Shown piece after piece: positions 1-10,361 of a DNA stretch of 64,000 nt. A program made the position numbers and the translations under genes. The DNA is from Rehmannia glutinosa (lineage: Eukaryota > Streptophyta > Magnoliopsida > Lamiales > Orobanchaceae): contig JABTTQ020002837.1 in the NCBI GenBank assembly GCA_016081115.2, forward strand, positions 124,001-188,000. Direction: 5' to 3'. Every line of letters begins with the position of its first letter. The stretch's first letter is position 1. The notes beneath the pieces were generated by a model, which saw nothing but the letters and a program-made list of their open reading frames with translations, was not told where the DNA came from and made no database searches.

Positions 1-443
1 CCATTGCTGGATCTTGAAAATTGTTTTCCTTCGCTGGGTTTTCAAGGAATAGAATCTCGGTTAAGTTATTTTACTCAAGAAAATTAACAATAAAATTAAT
101 GCAACAGAAATACCTGGTTATATGCCTCAAAGGTCATAAAAGTAAAATAATCAATTACATAGATCCTTGACTTATCTTACTGGAAATCCGAGTAAATGTT
201 GACTAATAAAAACTGAAGAACAGGGATTTATTGTTATCCAAATATACTGAGAATCACATCACATCGAGACAATATAGTTTTCTATATATGATATATATCA
301 TCACATTAATCTATAAATGCCATTTTTAGGAAAAGAAATCCCAACTAAAATTACCATTAATCAGCTTACTAAGGATGAGATCTTCTATTCCACTCCTTGA
401 TGCCATAATCACACATGTTTTTTTTTTTAACACTTATCACTTA
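1..443. other. AT-rich intergenic DNA, no gene seen
   Basis: No coding frame, RNA gene or bounded repeat was recognised here. The stretch ends at the TTA target site of the MITE that follows. Confidence 0.5.
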
Positions 444-826
444 AAGGGTGTTTGGCTAAGCTTATATAAAACATCTTATAAGTTGTTTTTAGAGATTATA
501 AGATGTTAGATCTTATTTTAAGAATAAGTTGTTGAAGTGTTTGAATAAAATAAAATTGTGTAGTTTTTAAGATGTTAGTAATGACAATTTTGTAATTAAA
601 ATAGTTAAAATTAAAGGAGATTGTTTAAATAAAATATTATTTTGAAAAAAGTTGGGATACCCCTACTTTTCTAAAAAACAGTTTATAAGCTCCCGATATC
701 TTATTTTGTGAGCTTATACGTTTTTTTTTTCTAAAAAAAATTAACAAACAAATTTAAACAACTTATAAACTCTAGAACATCTTATAAGATGTTTTGAAAA
801 GATTATAAGCTCGACCAAACACCCTC
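444..826. mobile_element. Tourist-like MITE (PIF/Harbinger type), copy 1
   Basis: The ends are inverted copies of a GGGTGTTTGGCTAAGCTTAT-like terminus, and the right end reads ...CCAAACACCCTC. TTA flanks both sides (441-443 and 827-829), the 3-bp target duplication typical of PIF/Harbinger elements. The interior is AT-rich with recurring CTTATAAGATGTT words and has no coding capacity. Related copies lie at 22027-22306, 22310-22665, 38590-38893 and 48461-48745. Confidence 0.8.
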
Positions 827-997
827 TTAAGTCTTATGAAACGCCACAATTTACATTTAAAACGAGTATGATAATTTATATACACGTGTCAATCATCGGG
901 TCACAAAATTGGGAGATGAAATATTTTTTGGAATCGAATGAGATTTCTTATTCCAAAATGTATTTCATCTCCTATTTCACTGGGCTGATACTCGTCG

Positions 998-1180
998 GGA
1001 TAAGATCTCCTATTCCACTTTTTCTATTTCATTCTCTATTGCATATTTGCATATATTGGATGAATCACTAATGGCACATATAAAATTATGACATCATGTA
1101 CACGTACCAGTAATTCAATATATGGAATATTCAATGGAATATGGAAAGTGGAATGAAAATCTCAATCCGATAATCTGTCA
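998..1180. repeat. Dispersed repeat shared with 53398-53580
   Basis: The segment shares ordered words with 53398-53580: GAGATCTYCTRTTYCACTTT, TATTCCA, TGACATCATGTACACG and GGAAAGTGGAA, then ATTAATCCG-like ends. It looks like a degenerate non-autonomous element. No target duplication could be read with confidence. Confidence 0.45.
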
Positions 1181-1806
1181 CGTATATAAAAGGCAAGCTA
1201 ACATTTATTTTCAAGCATAACAATTAAAAAAAACATGTGTCATCACCAGTACAATGGTTGTTATTGCTTTTTAACATCTTATAAAAACTCATAATTTATG
1301 CAAACATATTTTAAAATATAACAGTAATCATTGGAAAATTAGTTTCACGAGTACCTATAAATATCAATATATTCCTATAAATATTCAATTTCCTAAAACA
1401 TATTAATCCTTAAAGTGACCGTCAAAAATTCTTTAACTATTTTAGAGCAAGAATTGACACATTAAAAACATCATAATACATGTCTATTATATCTAAATTG
1501 TTCAACAAAATTAATTATGTTTATTCTCTCCTCTTCTTCTCCCATGTCAAAAGCACACAATAAAAACCAGTCAGACAAAAGCAGCTACATGTGCATCAGA
1601 AAATTCACACAAAAAAGAGACTTTTATTTCAATTCCACCTAAAAATATTTGACTAATTAAGCACAAACCCAACAATTCCCCTGTGCCGTCTATTAATATT
1701 TTTTCCCATTAAAATTCAAACCTAAAATCCATTTAAAAGACCCCTTCAACATTCGCCCTTCAAACATTGCAACTAGTTTATTTATTTTTGCCTACTTAGA
1801 ACCCAA

Positions 1807-1823
1807 TATATATATTTATAAAA
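1807..1823 (+). promoter_or_regulatory. Possible TATA region upstream of the AAA-ATPase gene
   Basis: A TATATATATTTATAAA-type stretch lies about 190 bp before the ATG. It is followed by a CATCAT-rich and pyrimidine-rich leader that would make a plausible 5' UTR. In DNA this AT-rich the match may be chance; position and leader composition are the only support. Confidence 0.3.
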
Positions 1824-2010
1824 ATATCTTCCCCACCAGACAGCATCATCATCATCATCATTAATCAACATCTTTAATTTCAGATGATTCCAAGTTCCGA
1901 TTCCTTCGCTTTTCGATCTCTCATCACTTAATCATCATTTTGTCTCGTGATTTCTTGAATTAATCGCAAACCCTTTTCGTTTTTGCCTCTTAATTCACTA
2001 ATTATTTACC

Positions 2011-3408
2011 ATGTTTCTCACAAATCTCATTCTACTGATTTTCTCAATCATTTTTCTGATTGTATTTTTTAGATTCTTGTCGAAAACAAGCTTAATCCAT
2101 TCCCTCAAGAAAACCTGGCGTTTCTTGGAAGAAAAATGCTATGTGTACCAGTTTTACAGGGTGCCGAAATTCAACGAGAACATGCAGGAAAATCAACTGT
2201 ATCGAAAGGTATACGCGTACCTTAATTCTCTACCGTGCGTCGAAGATTCCGATTTCGCGAACCTGTTATCCAGCTCTAAGTCCACTGAAATCAGTTTGGT
2301 CCTCGACGAGAACCAAACTGTCATCGACCAATTCCTCGGCGCCAGAGTTCACTGGAAGACCGAAAACTGCGAGAAAAACGCCACGAAATCGCTCGTTATG
2401 AAGATCAGGAAGAACGACAAACGCAGGATTTTGGTCCCTTATTTGCAGCATATTCACCAAACGTTTGATGAGATCGAGCAGAAGCGAAAAGAGGTGAGAT
2501 TATTCGTCAACGCAGAGAACGAACCGCAGAGGAACGGACGGTGGAGATCGACCCCGTTCACGCATCCAGCAACCATGGAAACCATCGTCATGGACGCGGA
2601 TCTGAAAACGAGAATCAAATCTGATTTAGAGAATTTTTTGAAGTCCAGGCAGTATTACCACCGTTTAGGCCGTGTTTGGAAGAGAAGCTACCTGCTGTAC
2701 GGATCCGCCGGCACTGGCAAATCCACATTCATAGCTGCAATGGCGAAGTTTCTCAGCTACGACATCTACGAAATCAACCTGCACAAACTCCAAAACGACG
2801 CCGATCTCAAGTACCTCCTCCTCCAAACAACCAAAAAATCCATACTCGTGATCGAGGATCTGGACCGTTACCTCGACGAGAAATCGACGGCGCTGAGCCT
2901 ATCCGGGATCCTCAACTTCATGGACGGAATATTCTCCTGCTGCGGCGAAGAACGGCTGATGGTTTTCACCATGAACAGCAAGGACACCGTCGGCGCGTGC
3001 GCTCTACGCCCCGGGAGAATCGACGTCCACATCAATTTCCCCCTCTGCGATTTTACCGCGTTCAAGGTTTTGGCCAACAGCCATTTAGGGTTAAAAGATC
3101 ACAAGCTGTTTCAGCAAGTGGAGGATATTTTCCAAACCGGCGCCGTTTTGAGCCCGGCCGAGATTTGCGAGATCATGATATCGAACCGGGGTTCACCGAG
3201 CCGGGCTCTGAAAACCGTTATCACGGCTTTACAGGGTAATCTCGCTAGCCGGGTCGGACGACGGCTGAGCGGGTCTGGACCCGGACCCGGACCCGAAGAT
3301 GAATTGGATGGGCCAGGTAAGGAAGGGCAAAATGGGATCCATCCTATGAAGGAGATCAAGAATTTGTATGGGCTTTTGAGGGCGAGGAGTAGTAGAAAGC
3401 TTCGATAG
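2011..3408 (+). CDS. Membrane-anchored AAA-ATPase, At2g46620-like (BCS1-type plant AAA family)
   Basis: Single uninterrupted frame of 465 codons, with no intron, as is common in this plant family. Residues 1-23 are a strongly hydrophobic N-terminal anchor. Then comes the plant AAA-associated region with a YQFYRVPKFNENMQEN-type motif near residues 45-60. The AAA core carries Walker A GSAGTGKS at 231-238, Walker B LVIEDLD around 278-285, and a sensor/arginine-finger segment LRPGRID at 332-338. The C-terminus is polar and contains a short Gly-Pro repeat encoded by repeated GGACCC. The length fits the family's usual 450-520 residues, and the start is the first ATG, directly before the anchor. Relatives are membrane-bound ATPases thought to remodel proteins or complexes; the substrate cannot be told from sequence. 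All nucleotide-binding motifs are intact, so the gene is probably functional. Confidence 0.93.
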   Translation: MFLTNLILLIFSIIFLIVFFRFLSKTSLIHSLKKTWRFLEEKCYVYQFYRVPKFNENMQENQLYRKVYAYLNSLPCVEDSDFANLLSSSKSTEISLVLDENQTVIDQFLGARVHWKTENCEKNATKSLVMKIRKNDKRRILVPYLQHIHQTFDEIEQKRKEVRLFVNAENEPQRNGRWRSTPFTHPATMETIVMDADLKTRIKSDLENFLKSRQYYHRLGRVWKRSYLLYGSAGTGKSTFIAAMAKFLSYDIYEINLHKLQNDADLKYLLLQTTKKSILVIEDLDRYLDEKSTALSLSGILNFMDGIFSCCGEERLMVFTMNSKDTVGACALRPGRIDVHINFPLCDFTAFKVLANSHLGLKDHKLFQQVEDIFQTGAVLSPAEICEIMISNRGSPSRALKTVITALQGNLASRVGRRLSGSGPGPGPEDELDGPGKEGQNGIHPMKEIKNLYGLLRARSSRKLR

Positions 3409-3487
3409 ATAAATTTGATATTGACCCGATCGAGAGAGATAATTCGGGTTCGACCCATACCCATGAATAGTAGAGAAAATAGCTTCT

Positions 3488-3527
3488 CGGGTTGAATTGG
3501 GGCTCCGGAAAATCGGAGCCCCTACCC
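3488..3527 (+). other. GC-rich hairpin in the AAA-ATPase 3' UTR
   Basis: A perfect 9-bp stem, GGGGCTCCG (3499-3507) and CGGAGCCCC (3514-3522), closes a GAAAAT loop. It is nested inside an outer CGGG/CCCG pair. It begins about 80 bp after the stop codon, so it is probably transcribed as part of the 3' UTR. Confidence 0.6.
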
Positions 3528-3902
3528 GTTTTATTTTTTGTATATGATTTCATTCTTTTACATGTTGCTTTTTGGTATTCCTTGGATTTATTAGTTGACT
3601 TTTGAAAGTTATACACTTTAGCACATTATGGTAGGAAAAGTTTGTAGAAGTTATTTTGTAGAAAAAAGTTTATGAGCTTTTTATTTTATTTTGTAGCTTT
3701 TAAATTTGAATTTAATAGAGGAAACTTCGTATGTATAGATTTTAATTATAGCTTTCAAATTTAATAGGGTAAAGGTTGTATATATGGATTTTTAAATATT
3801 TCTTTTTTAATGTTTGTGTTTTGGAGTGGATGTGGATAAATATTATTGTTTGTTATGGTTGCTCTAAGTATTATTAATAAGGGAGCCCCAAAAAAATTCT
3901 GA

Positions 3903-4315
3903 GGGCGATTGTATATACTTTCATTTTGAAAAATTTCATTTCGCTAGAGAACAGTAGTGAAAAAAAAAATTTGGGAGAAAAAATATGAATTTTGAGAGTG
4001 TGATTGAATGCGAGATAAAAAAGTAATAATGAAGTTGATTTGATGTGAAAATAGTAAAATAATGATTGGATGTGATTGATAGTTAAAAATGTGTGAGTGA
4101 ATAAAATGAAATTTGTGGGATAATGTGTAATAATGATTAATTTTTTGTGAAAAAATGTGTAGATGTGATTGGTGAAAGAAAAAGTGAAAAAAATGAAAGT
4201 AAGATAATAGTATATTTTCTAAAAAATTTCATAAACAATCACATGTTTGGTCAAAAAAATTTCTCCAGCGGAACGAAAATGAATTCTCGCTCACATCCAA
4301 TCGCAGCCTCTCTCT
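3903..4315. mobile_element. MITE with GCGATTGGAT-type ends, copy 1
   Basis: The left end reads GGGCGATTGTATATACTTTC and the right end ...TCACATCCAATCGC, inverted relative to it. The interior matches the element at 58423-58836 along its length, sharing TTTTGAGAGTGTGATTGAAT and AAAATGTGTAGATGTGATTG words. There is no coding capacity. Confidence 0.7.
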
Positions 4316-4885
4316 CTACTTCTCTCCTCTCCCCCAAAACCCTAACACAGAAACGCCATCCTCCCTCCATCCCTCTCCCACATAGTCATCTTAGCCTTGC
4401 CCCTCTTCTTCACCATGTAGGAGACCAAAAGCTCCTTGGTCTCCGATCACTAGCCCCTCTCTTTCTGGTGGTTGCTCATCCTCTTGTAGATACGATTGTT
4501 TTGAGCTTGTCTTGCGGGTTTAGGAGTTACTGAGAGAGGTGACGGCGGTGTTTGGAAGTGGTTTTGGCGGGAAGGGAGGGAGAGGCAAAATTTATGTCTT
4601 TTGGGTTTCTATCTTCTTTGTACTTGTTTTTACTTGTCCCCATTAGGTGATTTTTGTCCCAATAAGTGGCATTTTTTCTTCTCTTTTCTATTTATTTGTC
4701 TCATCTGGATTTTCTCGAAGACACGGGGATTTAATCGATATTTGTCCCATTTTGTCAGCCAACGTTGGAAGTTTTTATGGATTCATTATATCTTTAGATT
4801 TAAAGTTTTGTTTAGATATGTGTAGGTCTATGACATGTGGGCTTGATGTTTTACATTTGATGTTGTAATCAATTGTAAGTTTCTT
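4316..4885. other. Unassigned pyrimidine-rich segment, no gene recognised
   Basis: The start is CT-rich with CCAAAACCCTAA, like a plant 5' UTR, and is followed by short open frames on the + strand. None of those frames resembles a known protein. It could be a decayed gene or retrocopy. I found no supporting splice structure. Confidence 0.35.
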
Positions 4886-5760
4886 TAGTTTAATGAATGA
4901 ATCTTCATTTTGACTAATACAAAACTATTATTGATAAGGTTAAACACAATTTTATCCCGAAAATATCTCTCTTGTAAGAAATGGACCAATTCTGATTGCA
5001 CATAAGAAACGTAAAGATCGAACAATTATGAATACAATATTGTTCAAGTTTGTTTAAATTTTTATTAAATTCTGGGATCAACCCCTGCTTCACGTTATTT
5101 TGTCCGAACCGCAAAAATCAAAACCGAAATTGCTTAACTTTTGAAACCGAACCAAACGTTGTGAACCAAACCGAACCGAAATTTATGGATTCGGTTTATA
5201 TATCTGTGCGTAAAATAAAATATAATTTAAAGTTTTGTTTAGAAATGGTAGAAACCTCAAAAATAAGAAGAAACAATGTATTCCTTTTCAAATCAAACAT
5301 ATATTTTTATCAAACTCAGCAACAATATGACAAAGCCAAATCATGAATGAGTACAGTTAAACAAATCTTAAAGCATATGGGTGTTCTCTCTTCTTAAAGC
5401 TCACACAATACAACTAATCTTTCAGATTTTTAAATAGCAATTCACAATCGTGTCAACATCTCAATTGAAGTGTTCATCTGTATTTAGTTTAATGAATGAA
5501 ATCTTTTTGATTTGGTACTAATACAAAACTATTATTGATAAGGAGAAAAAAACACAGATTTTATCCCGGAAAATATCTCTCTTGTAAGAAATGGCTAAGG
5601 AGGCTAGGTCAAACTTCAAACTTTCTAAGAGTCAAACAGTTGGGGATTTTTGCCCTAAGAACATAATGGGTTAAAAAACAGAAGTGAAATAATTATTAAT
5701 AACAATAAAAAATTGTAGGAAGACACATTTGTTTAAATTTTTATTAACCGAACCGAGATT
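4886..5760 (+). repeat. Diverged direct duplication, period about 600 bp
   Basis: 4886-4984 and 5487-5593 share AGTTTAATGAATGAA, ACTAATACAAAACTATTATT, GATAAGG and ATATCTCTCTTGTAAGAAAT in order. Both are followed by TTTGTTTAAATTTTTATTAA (5051 and 5729) and then by CCGAACCGAAA-rich sequence. This is an old tandem duplication of noncoding DNA. Confidence 0.6.
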
Positions 5761-5829
5761 TAGACTTTTCAACCGAACCGAAACCGTTTGTTTACAACTC
5801 AACCGGGATTGGTTTGGTTGTGACATGTG

Positions 5830-5935
5830 TTATAAGGGTGAATGATCGATTTTGCTCACCCCGAGTTCGATCCCATAAGAGTGCGTGTCCCTTCCCCAAG
5901 TTCTCCCCATTGTACTCAAAAAAATATTTTTATCA
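5830..5935 (+). mobile_element. Possible SINE remnant with box B-like motif
   Basis: GAGTTCGATCCC resembles a Pol III box B. It is followed about 60 bp later by CATTGTACTCAAAAAAA, resembling a SINE tail. No clear box A or target duplication was found. Confidence 0.3.
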
Positions 5936-5939
5936 AGCT

Positions 5940-6180
5940 TTAAAAATATTATTTGAGTTAGATATGAATATTAATCGAGTTGAACTCGAATGAGTTTTAG
6001 TCGAGTTGAATAAGAATCGTGTTCGAGTAGTTTAATATTTTTATTCATATCTCATACTTTATATGTTGTCGAACGGAAAAACGTGTCCAAGCTTGTTTCG
6101 TTTGTTAATGAACCTAATTCAAACTACCATTTAAATATCAGTCTTGAGTTGAGATCAAGTAGTTTGGTTTATTTTTTCTA
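5940..6180. repeat. GAGTTCGAG-type dispersed repeat, copy 1
   Basis: Repeated CGAGTTGAACTCGA and GTTCGAGTAGTTTAATATTT words recur at 24090-24310 and 62960-63260. This is noncoding dispersed repeat DNA with ends not resolved. Confidence 0.5.
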
Positions 6181-6285
6181 GAAAAGTAAGTACCTTGAAT
6201 GTAGTTTTTCAAACTTGGACAACTAAATTTCACTACATTATGCAAAAATTAATAGGGTTTGATATGATATTATGGTAGTTTTCTA

Positions 6286-6870
6286 CATTGTTTCAAAATC
6301 GGACCGTAACGGCCGATTGAACTGGTTATACCGATACCGGTGGTCGAACCGTACGGTAAGGCTCTAAATACTATTTTTGCGGTTATACTGGTCAAAACTG
6401 GCCACACTGGCCAAGCCGGTTAAACCGAATTTTTTATAATTTTTTATTTTTTTTCAACCTTTTTTTTATAAAAATCGAAATTATAAACTTAATGTTTAAC
6501 ATATTTATCCCATAATTCAAATCAAACAAGATTCAAAATCAACTATTCAATATTATGTTTAGATTTAAATCAATTATTTGTATTTTAACTAATTTAAACA
6601 ATAATTCTAATCAATCAAAATATTCTAAATTTGAGTAAACCTCTATAATATAAGGCATGGACAATCAATCAAATAATTATATAATAAAATAAGAAATGAA
6701 AAATATATAACTTCTCTTTTTATATCAATATATTATATTATTATTTTATATAATATATTTTATTAAAATCGGCGGTTGAACCGGTCCGACCGGTTGAACT
6801 GGTCCGACCGGTTGAACCGCTTACCGATGGTTTGGCCGGTTTGATCACCGGTACAATATTTAAAACAATG
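6286..6870. mobile_element. Non-autonomous hAT-like MITE with CCGGTT-rich ends
   Basis: The ends are CATTGTTTCAAAATCGG and ...TATTTAAAACAATG, inverted. Flanking octamers GTTTTCTA (6278-6285) and TTTTTCTA (6871-6878) match at 7 of 8, as expected for an older hAT target duplication. Subterminal zones are dense in GGTTGAACCGGTCCGACCGG-type repeats and the middle is very AT-rich. No coding frame is present. Confidence 0.75.
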
Positions 6871-7360
6871 TTTTTCTACACTTAATGTGCATTCTATTCA
6901 TTTTCCAACAATGATCAACCATCAGTTTAATATATTTACACTTATTGTTCAATAATTTGGTTTATCATTAATCTAATGTAATTATACATAGTAGGGATGT
7001 CAATAAGGTCTAGGTCGGGTCCGCATGAACCCAAGACCCGATCCATTAAGAAAATGTAATACTCATACCCCCGCCACATCTTAGACCCATACCACCCTAA
7101 CTTGCAGTGATAAGCAAATGATAAACCTTCTACGGTGGGGCGACTTTTTAAATACGGGTTACATACCCGTGTATTGCGGGTAAGACTTATTAGACCCATC
7201 AATTTCATATATTTCTCCAAATTTGTACGACTTTTACTCAAAATAGTGCACTCAAAATTTATATTGTTTATATAATTTTATAGATATTATATGAATTATG
7301 AAATAAATACCAACATATACAAATCAAGAGTTCTTGAACAATAATAATACAATAATTTTC

Positions 7361-8882
7361 GGGAGAATTTCATAATAGGATCCAAATTTAAGAAAATATA
7401 TAATTTTAAGACCCACAATTTCAACCTTCTCAAATTAGGACCCAAATTTTTTTTTCTCAAATTGGGCTATCTCTCAAATTTTGTATTCTCACTTCAAGAC
7501 CCAAAATTTCAACATTCTCAAATCAAGACCCAATTTTTATTTTTTTCTCAAATCAGGTCCTCCCCCAAATTTTGGGCTATCAATTCAGGTTTTAAAATTT
7601 AACAAAAAAAGAAATATTAATGCAATCTATCACATCAACCACAAAAAATAATTTTCTTTCTCTTTTTATTTTTTTTGATCATTCATTTTTTCCTAATCGA
7701 TACTTGTTTTAAACTGTAAAATTCAATCATAATTTGGATATCTTATTTTTTTTAGTAACTAAAAAATATTTTACAACTTTTTTTTCATTCATAATTTGGT
7801 ATATCTTATTTTTTAGTAACCAATAAATATTTTACAGTGTTTTTTTTATCTAGTTAGCTACATACATTTATATTTGTAGATCTTGGTTTCTACACATTAA
7901 ACAAAATTGATAATAAGTGTGGATTAAGTAAAAAAGAATGGCAAAAAAAGAAAAAAAAAGAAGAAAAATATTTTTTGTGGTTGACGTGATAGATTACACT
8001 AATATTTCTATTTTTGTTAAATTCTAAAACTTGAAGGAGAACCCAAAATTTGGGGAGGGTCATGTTTGAGAAAAAAAATATTGAGTCTTGATTTGAGAAA
8101 GTTGAAATTTTGGGTCTTGAAGTGAGAACCCAAAATTTGAGGGAGAGCCCAATTTGAGAAAAAAATAAAAATTGGATCTTGATTTGAGAATGTTAAAATT
8201 TTGAACAATTCAACATAACTTTTTTTTTTTGAGAGGTACATCAACATAACTTAAGTTTACTAGTTGACATCGAAAAATCACACGCCTCCTATTCTCTCAA
8301 ACCCTAGCCTCCTCTTCTCTCAAACTCTCTTTTGCTTCTCTTTATTGTTCTTCATTATTAATGGGTGATTTTTGGCCATTTTTGGCCTAAAATCATCCCC
8401 ATCTACATCTTTTTTATTTTTATGTTTTAAATAAGTGGTTTATCCACGTAGATCTGGGATATTTGTTTTTCTCTTGTTTGTAATTTCGCCGTCTGGTGCG
8501 GCATTTGGTTTGTAGTCGTCTTGTTGCGGTGTTTTTTGTGTTTTGGGCGATTCAGACGAGCAAGTTTTCGGTTCGGCAAAGATAAATCAAATTGTGGTCT
8601 TCAACATGTTGCAGATCTGGAATAATAGGTATTCTAGGCATTATAGATTTTTCAAAGTTGAAGGCTTTAAGCCGATTTTTGTTATTAACCTAGATGCTAT
8701 GATATTTTCATAGGTTCATCTTTTATGGTTTTTAACAGATTTGTTTTTGTCTTCTATCGATGTATTGCTAGTTGAATTGATTAATAAAATTATTTTTTTT
8801 TGTCAAGAAAAAAAAAGGTTGAAATTTTGAATCTTAAAATGATAGATTTTCTTAAATTTGGACCCTATTATGAAATTCACCC
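7361..8882. mobile_element. Mutator-like (MULE) foldback element with 9-bp TSD
   Basis: The outer ends GGGAGAATTTCATAATAGG and its inverted partner ...CCTATTATGAAATTCACCC are flanked by identical nonamers ATAATTTTC (7352-7360 and 8883-8891). A 9-bp duplication is diagnostic of Mutator-like insertion. A second set of long inverted repeats (about 7400-7680 against 7960-8200) lies inside. The right-hand 8260-8810 is less AT-rich. It begins with CAAACCCTAGCCTCC-like leader sequence and ends in a poly-A-like run, so it may be captured or retro-inserted host sequence. No transposase was seen. Confidence 0.7.
8222..8240 (-). mobile_element. 19-bp poly-T micro-insertion with 12-bp TSD
   Basis: A T-run followed by GAGAGGTACA separates two identical copies of TCAACATAACTT (8210-8221 and 8241-8252). 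This is the footprint of target-primed reverse transcription in which almost only the poly-A tail was inserted. Confidence 0.65.
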
Positions 8883-9109
8883 ATAATTTTCAATCTATAT
8901 ATAAAATAAAAGAATATAACAAAAATTATATGGGCTGAGTATGGGTCAGGACGTCAGGTCCTCCCATGCCCATTACCAGACCCATATCTGTCCGAGTCTA
9001 AATATTAACACCGTTACATGCCTATACCCATTTATTGGACCCATATCCACCCCAAATGAAATGAGCTGGTCCGGGATCGGATCTTACCCGAACCCTTTAA
9101 CATCCCTAA

Positions 9110-9930
9110 CCCTGTGGTTGGTTATAATTGGAAACTTTTATTCTTGCTTTTGGGCTTATAAATTGTGCAATATGAATAGATTGAGATCAATGAAACTGTT
9201 GGTAATAAAATGGATGAAAATTGGGCCCAGAAGTATTCACAAAGCATCGTTGCAGGTTTGCAAAAAGTTATAAAATGTTTTAAATTGTGGGTAGGGTCTG
9301 CCCAGGCACCAGACCCGGCCCATTAAGAATTCACAAGAGCACAACACGTACTAACCCACCTCATTTAAAACAGACTCCAACTTATACCAATGTCCAGTGG
9401 ATAAGATATGTTAGATGACCTGCTAACTTCATATATTTGACTAAATTATATGACGTTTACTTATAATATTACTACAATTTTTTTTTGTCAAATGTTATAT
9501 TTATGTAATTTTGTATATGTGGTATGAATTATATGATAAACGTCAATTAAGGAATATAAGAGAATTATATAGTGGTAAAGTGACTAATACTATCAAGTCT
9601 CAAGTCCAAATCATATGCATGAGGTTAGAGGTGACAATCGTTCATGTCGTCGGACAGTTATCAGCCTGACACAATAAACGGCCCGACACGATAAGTCCAA
9701 GCCCGAACACGATATGATAACCTTAACAAGCTAAAGTTTAAGTCCAAACACAATACATTAAAAACACAAAAAACACAACACGACACGATAAACACAATAA
9801 GCAAAATCGTCAAATTCTGGTTAGGCCCATTAGGCATATTATTAGAGTTTCCAAACAGACCAGAATCTATTTCCTCCGATTTTCCCCCCAACCCAAACAC
9901 ACCCTAGCTGAGTGGACTTTGACGTGTCCA
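9110..9930. other. Intergenic DNA upstream of VPS26, with hAT-like remnant
   Basis: From about 9620 a GAGGTGACAATCGTTCATGT-like start leads into repeated GACACGATAA words. This is the signature of plant hAT-derived noncoding repeats, also seen near 28.4-29.1 kb. No gene was found. Just before the gene, TTGACGTGTCC at about 9919-9929 contains overlapping W-box-like and ACGTG cores; a regulatory role is only a guess. Confidence 0.4.
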
Positions 9931-9939
9931 ATTTTCTCT

Positions 9940-10361
9940 CTCTCTCTCTAAACTCTCGCAGTCATCGTACTTCTCGTCGTCGACTCAGATCATTGCTCAA
10001 CGATCTTCCATAAAGATCCCTTACATCTCCTCTAAGTAAGAACTATTATTTTTTTCTTCTGAAATTTACGTGTATAGACGTTTCTAGGTTCTGTTGATAT
10101 ATACAATTTGAAAATTGAAAAAAAAGGGAGGACAATTCTGGGGCTTTGAATGTGGAAATTTTTCGTTTATGTTATTCACATGACGAATTGTATCGTAATT
10201 TAAGCTATTAAGGAGCTGTGTTTGTGTTGTTTGGATAAATTGGATTAGATCTTTCGAAGTTGTTCATATGCAGTTAAATGAGGCTTGAACTGTGAATGAA
10301 ATTTGTTGCAGGTGTTTCTGTTAGGGATATTGGATTAAAGTAGGGTTGAATTTCAGCAATG
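9940..10361 (+). other. VPS26: VPS26 5' leader: untranslated exon, intron, and exon ending at the ATG
   Basis: A CT-rich leader ending at about 10035 (donor GTAAGAAC) is probably the first untranslated exon. The next exon is 10312-10361, after acceptor TTGCAG. It ends exactly with the start codon ATG (10359-10361), and donor GTAAAG follows immediately. The transcription start was not located. Confidence 0.55.

Larger units (their letters stand above)
6992..9109. mobile_element. hAT-like ends enclosing a nested MULE
   Basis: TAGGGATGTCAATAAGG at the left and ...TTAACATCCCTAA at the right are inverted, and both are followed inward by GGTC/GGGTCCG-type sequence. TAGGGATG is a common plant hAT terminus. 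An 8-bp target duplication was not recognisable, so the pairing of these ends is provisional. The interior is mostly the element at 7361-8882. Confidence 0.5.

Noticed and set aside
4147..4533. 128-residue plus-strand frame
   Set aside because: Its first half is MITE sequence (3903-4315) and its second half is low-complexity; no homology seen.
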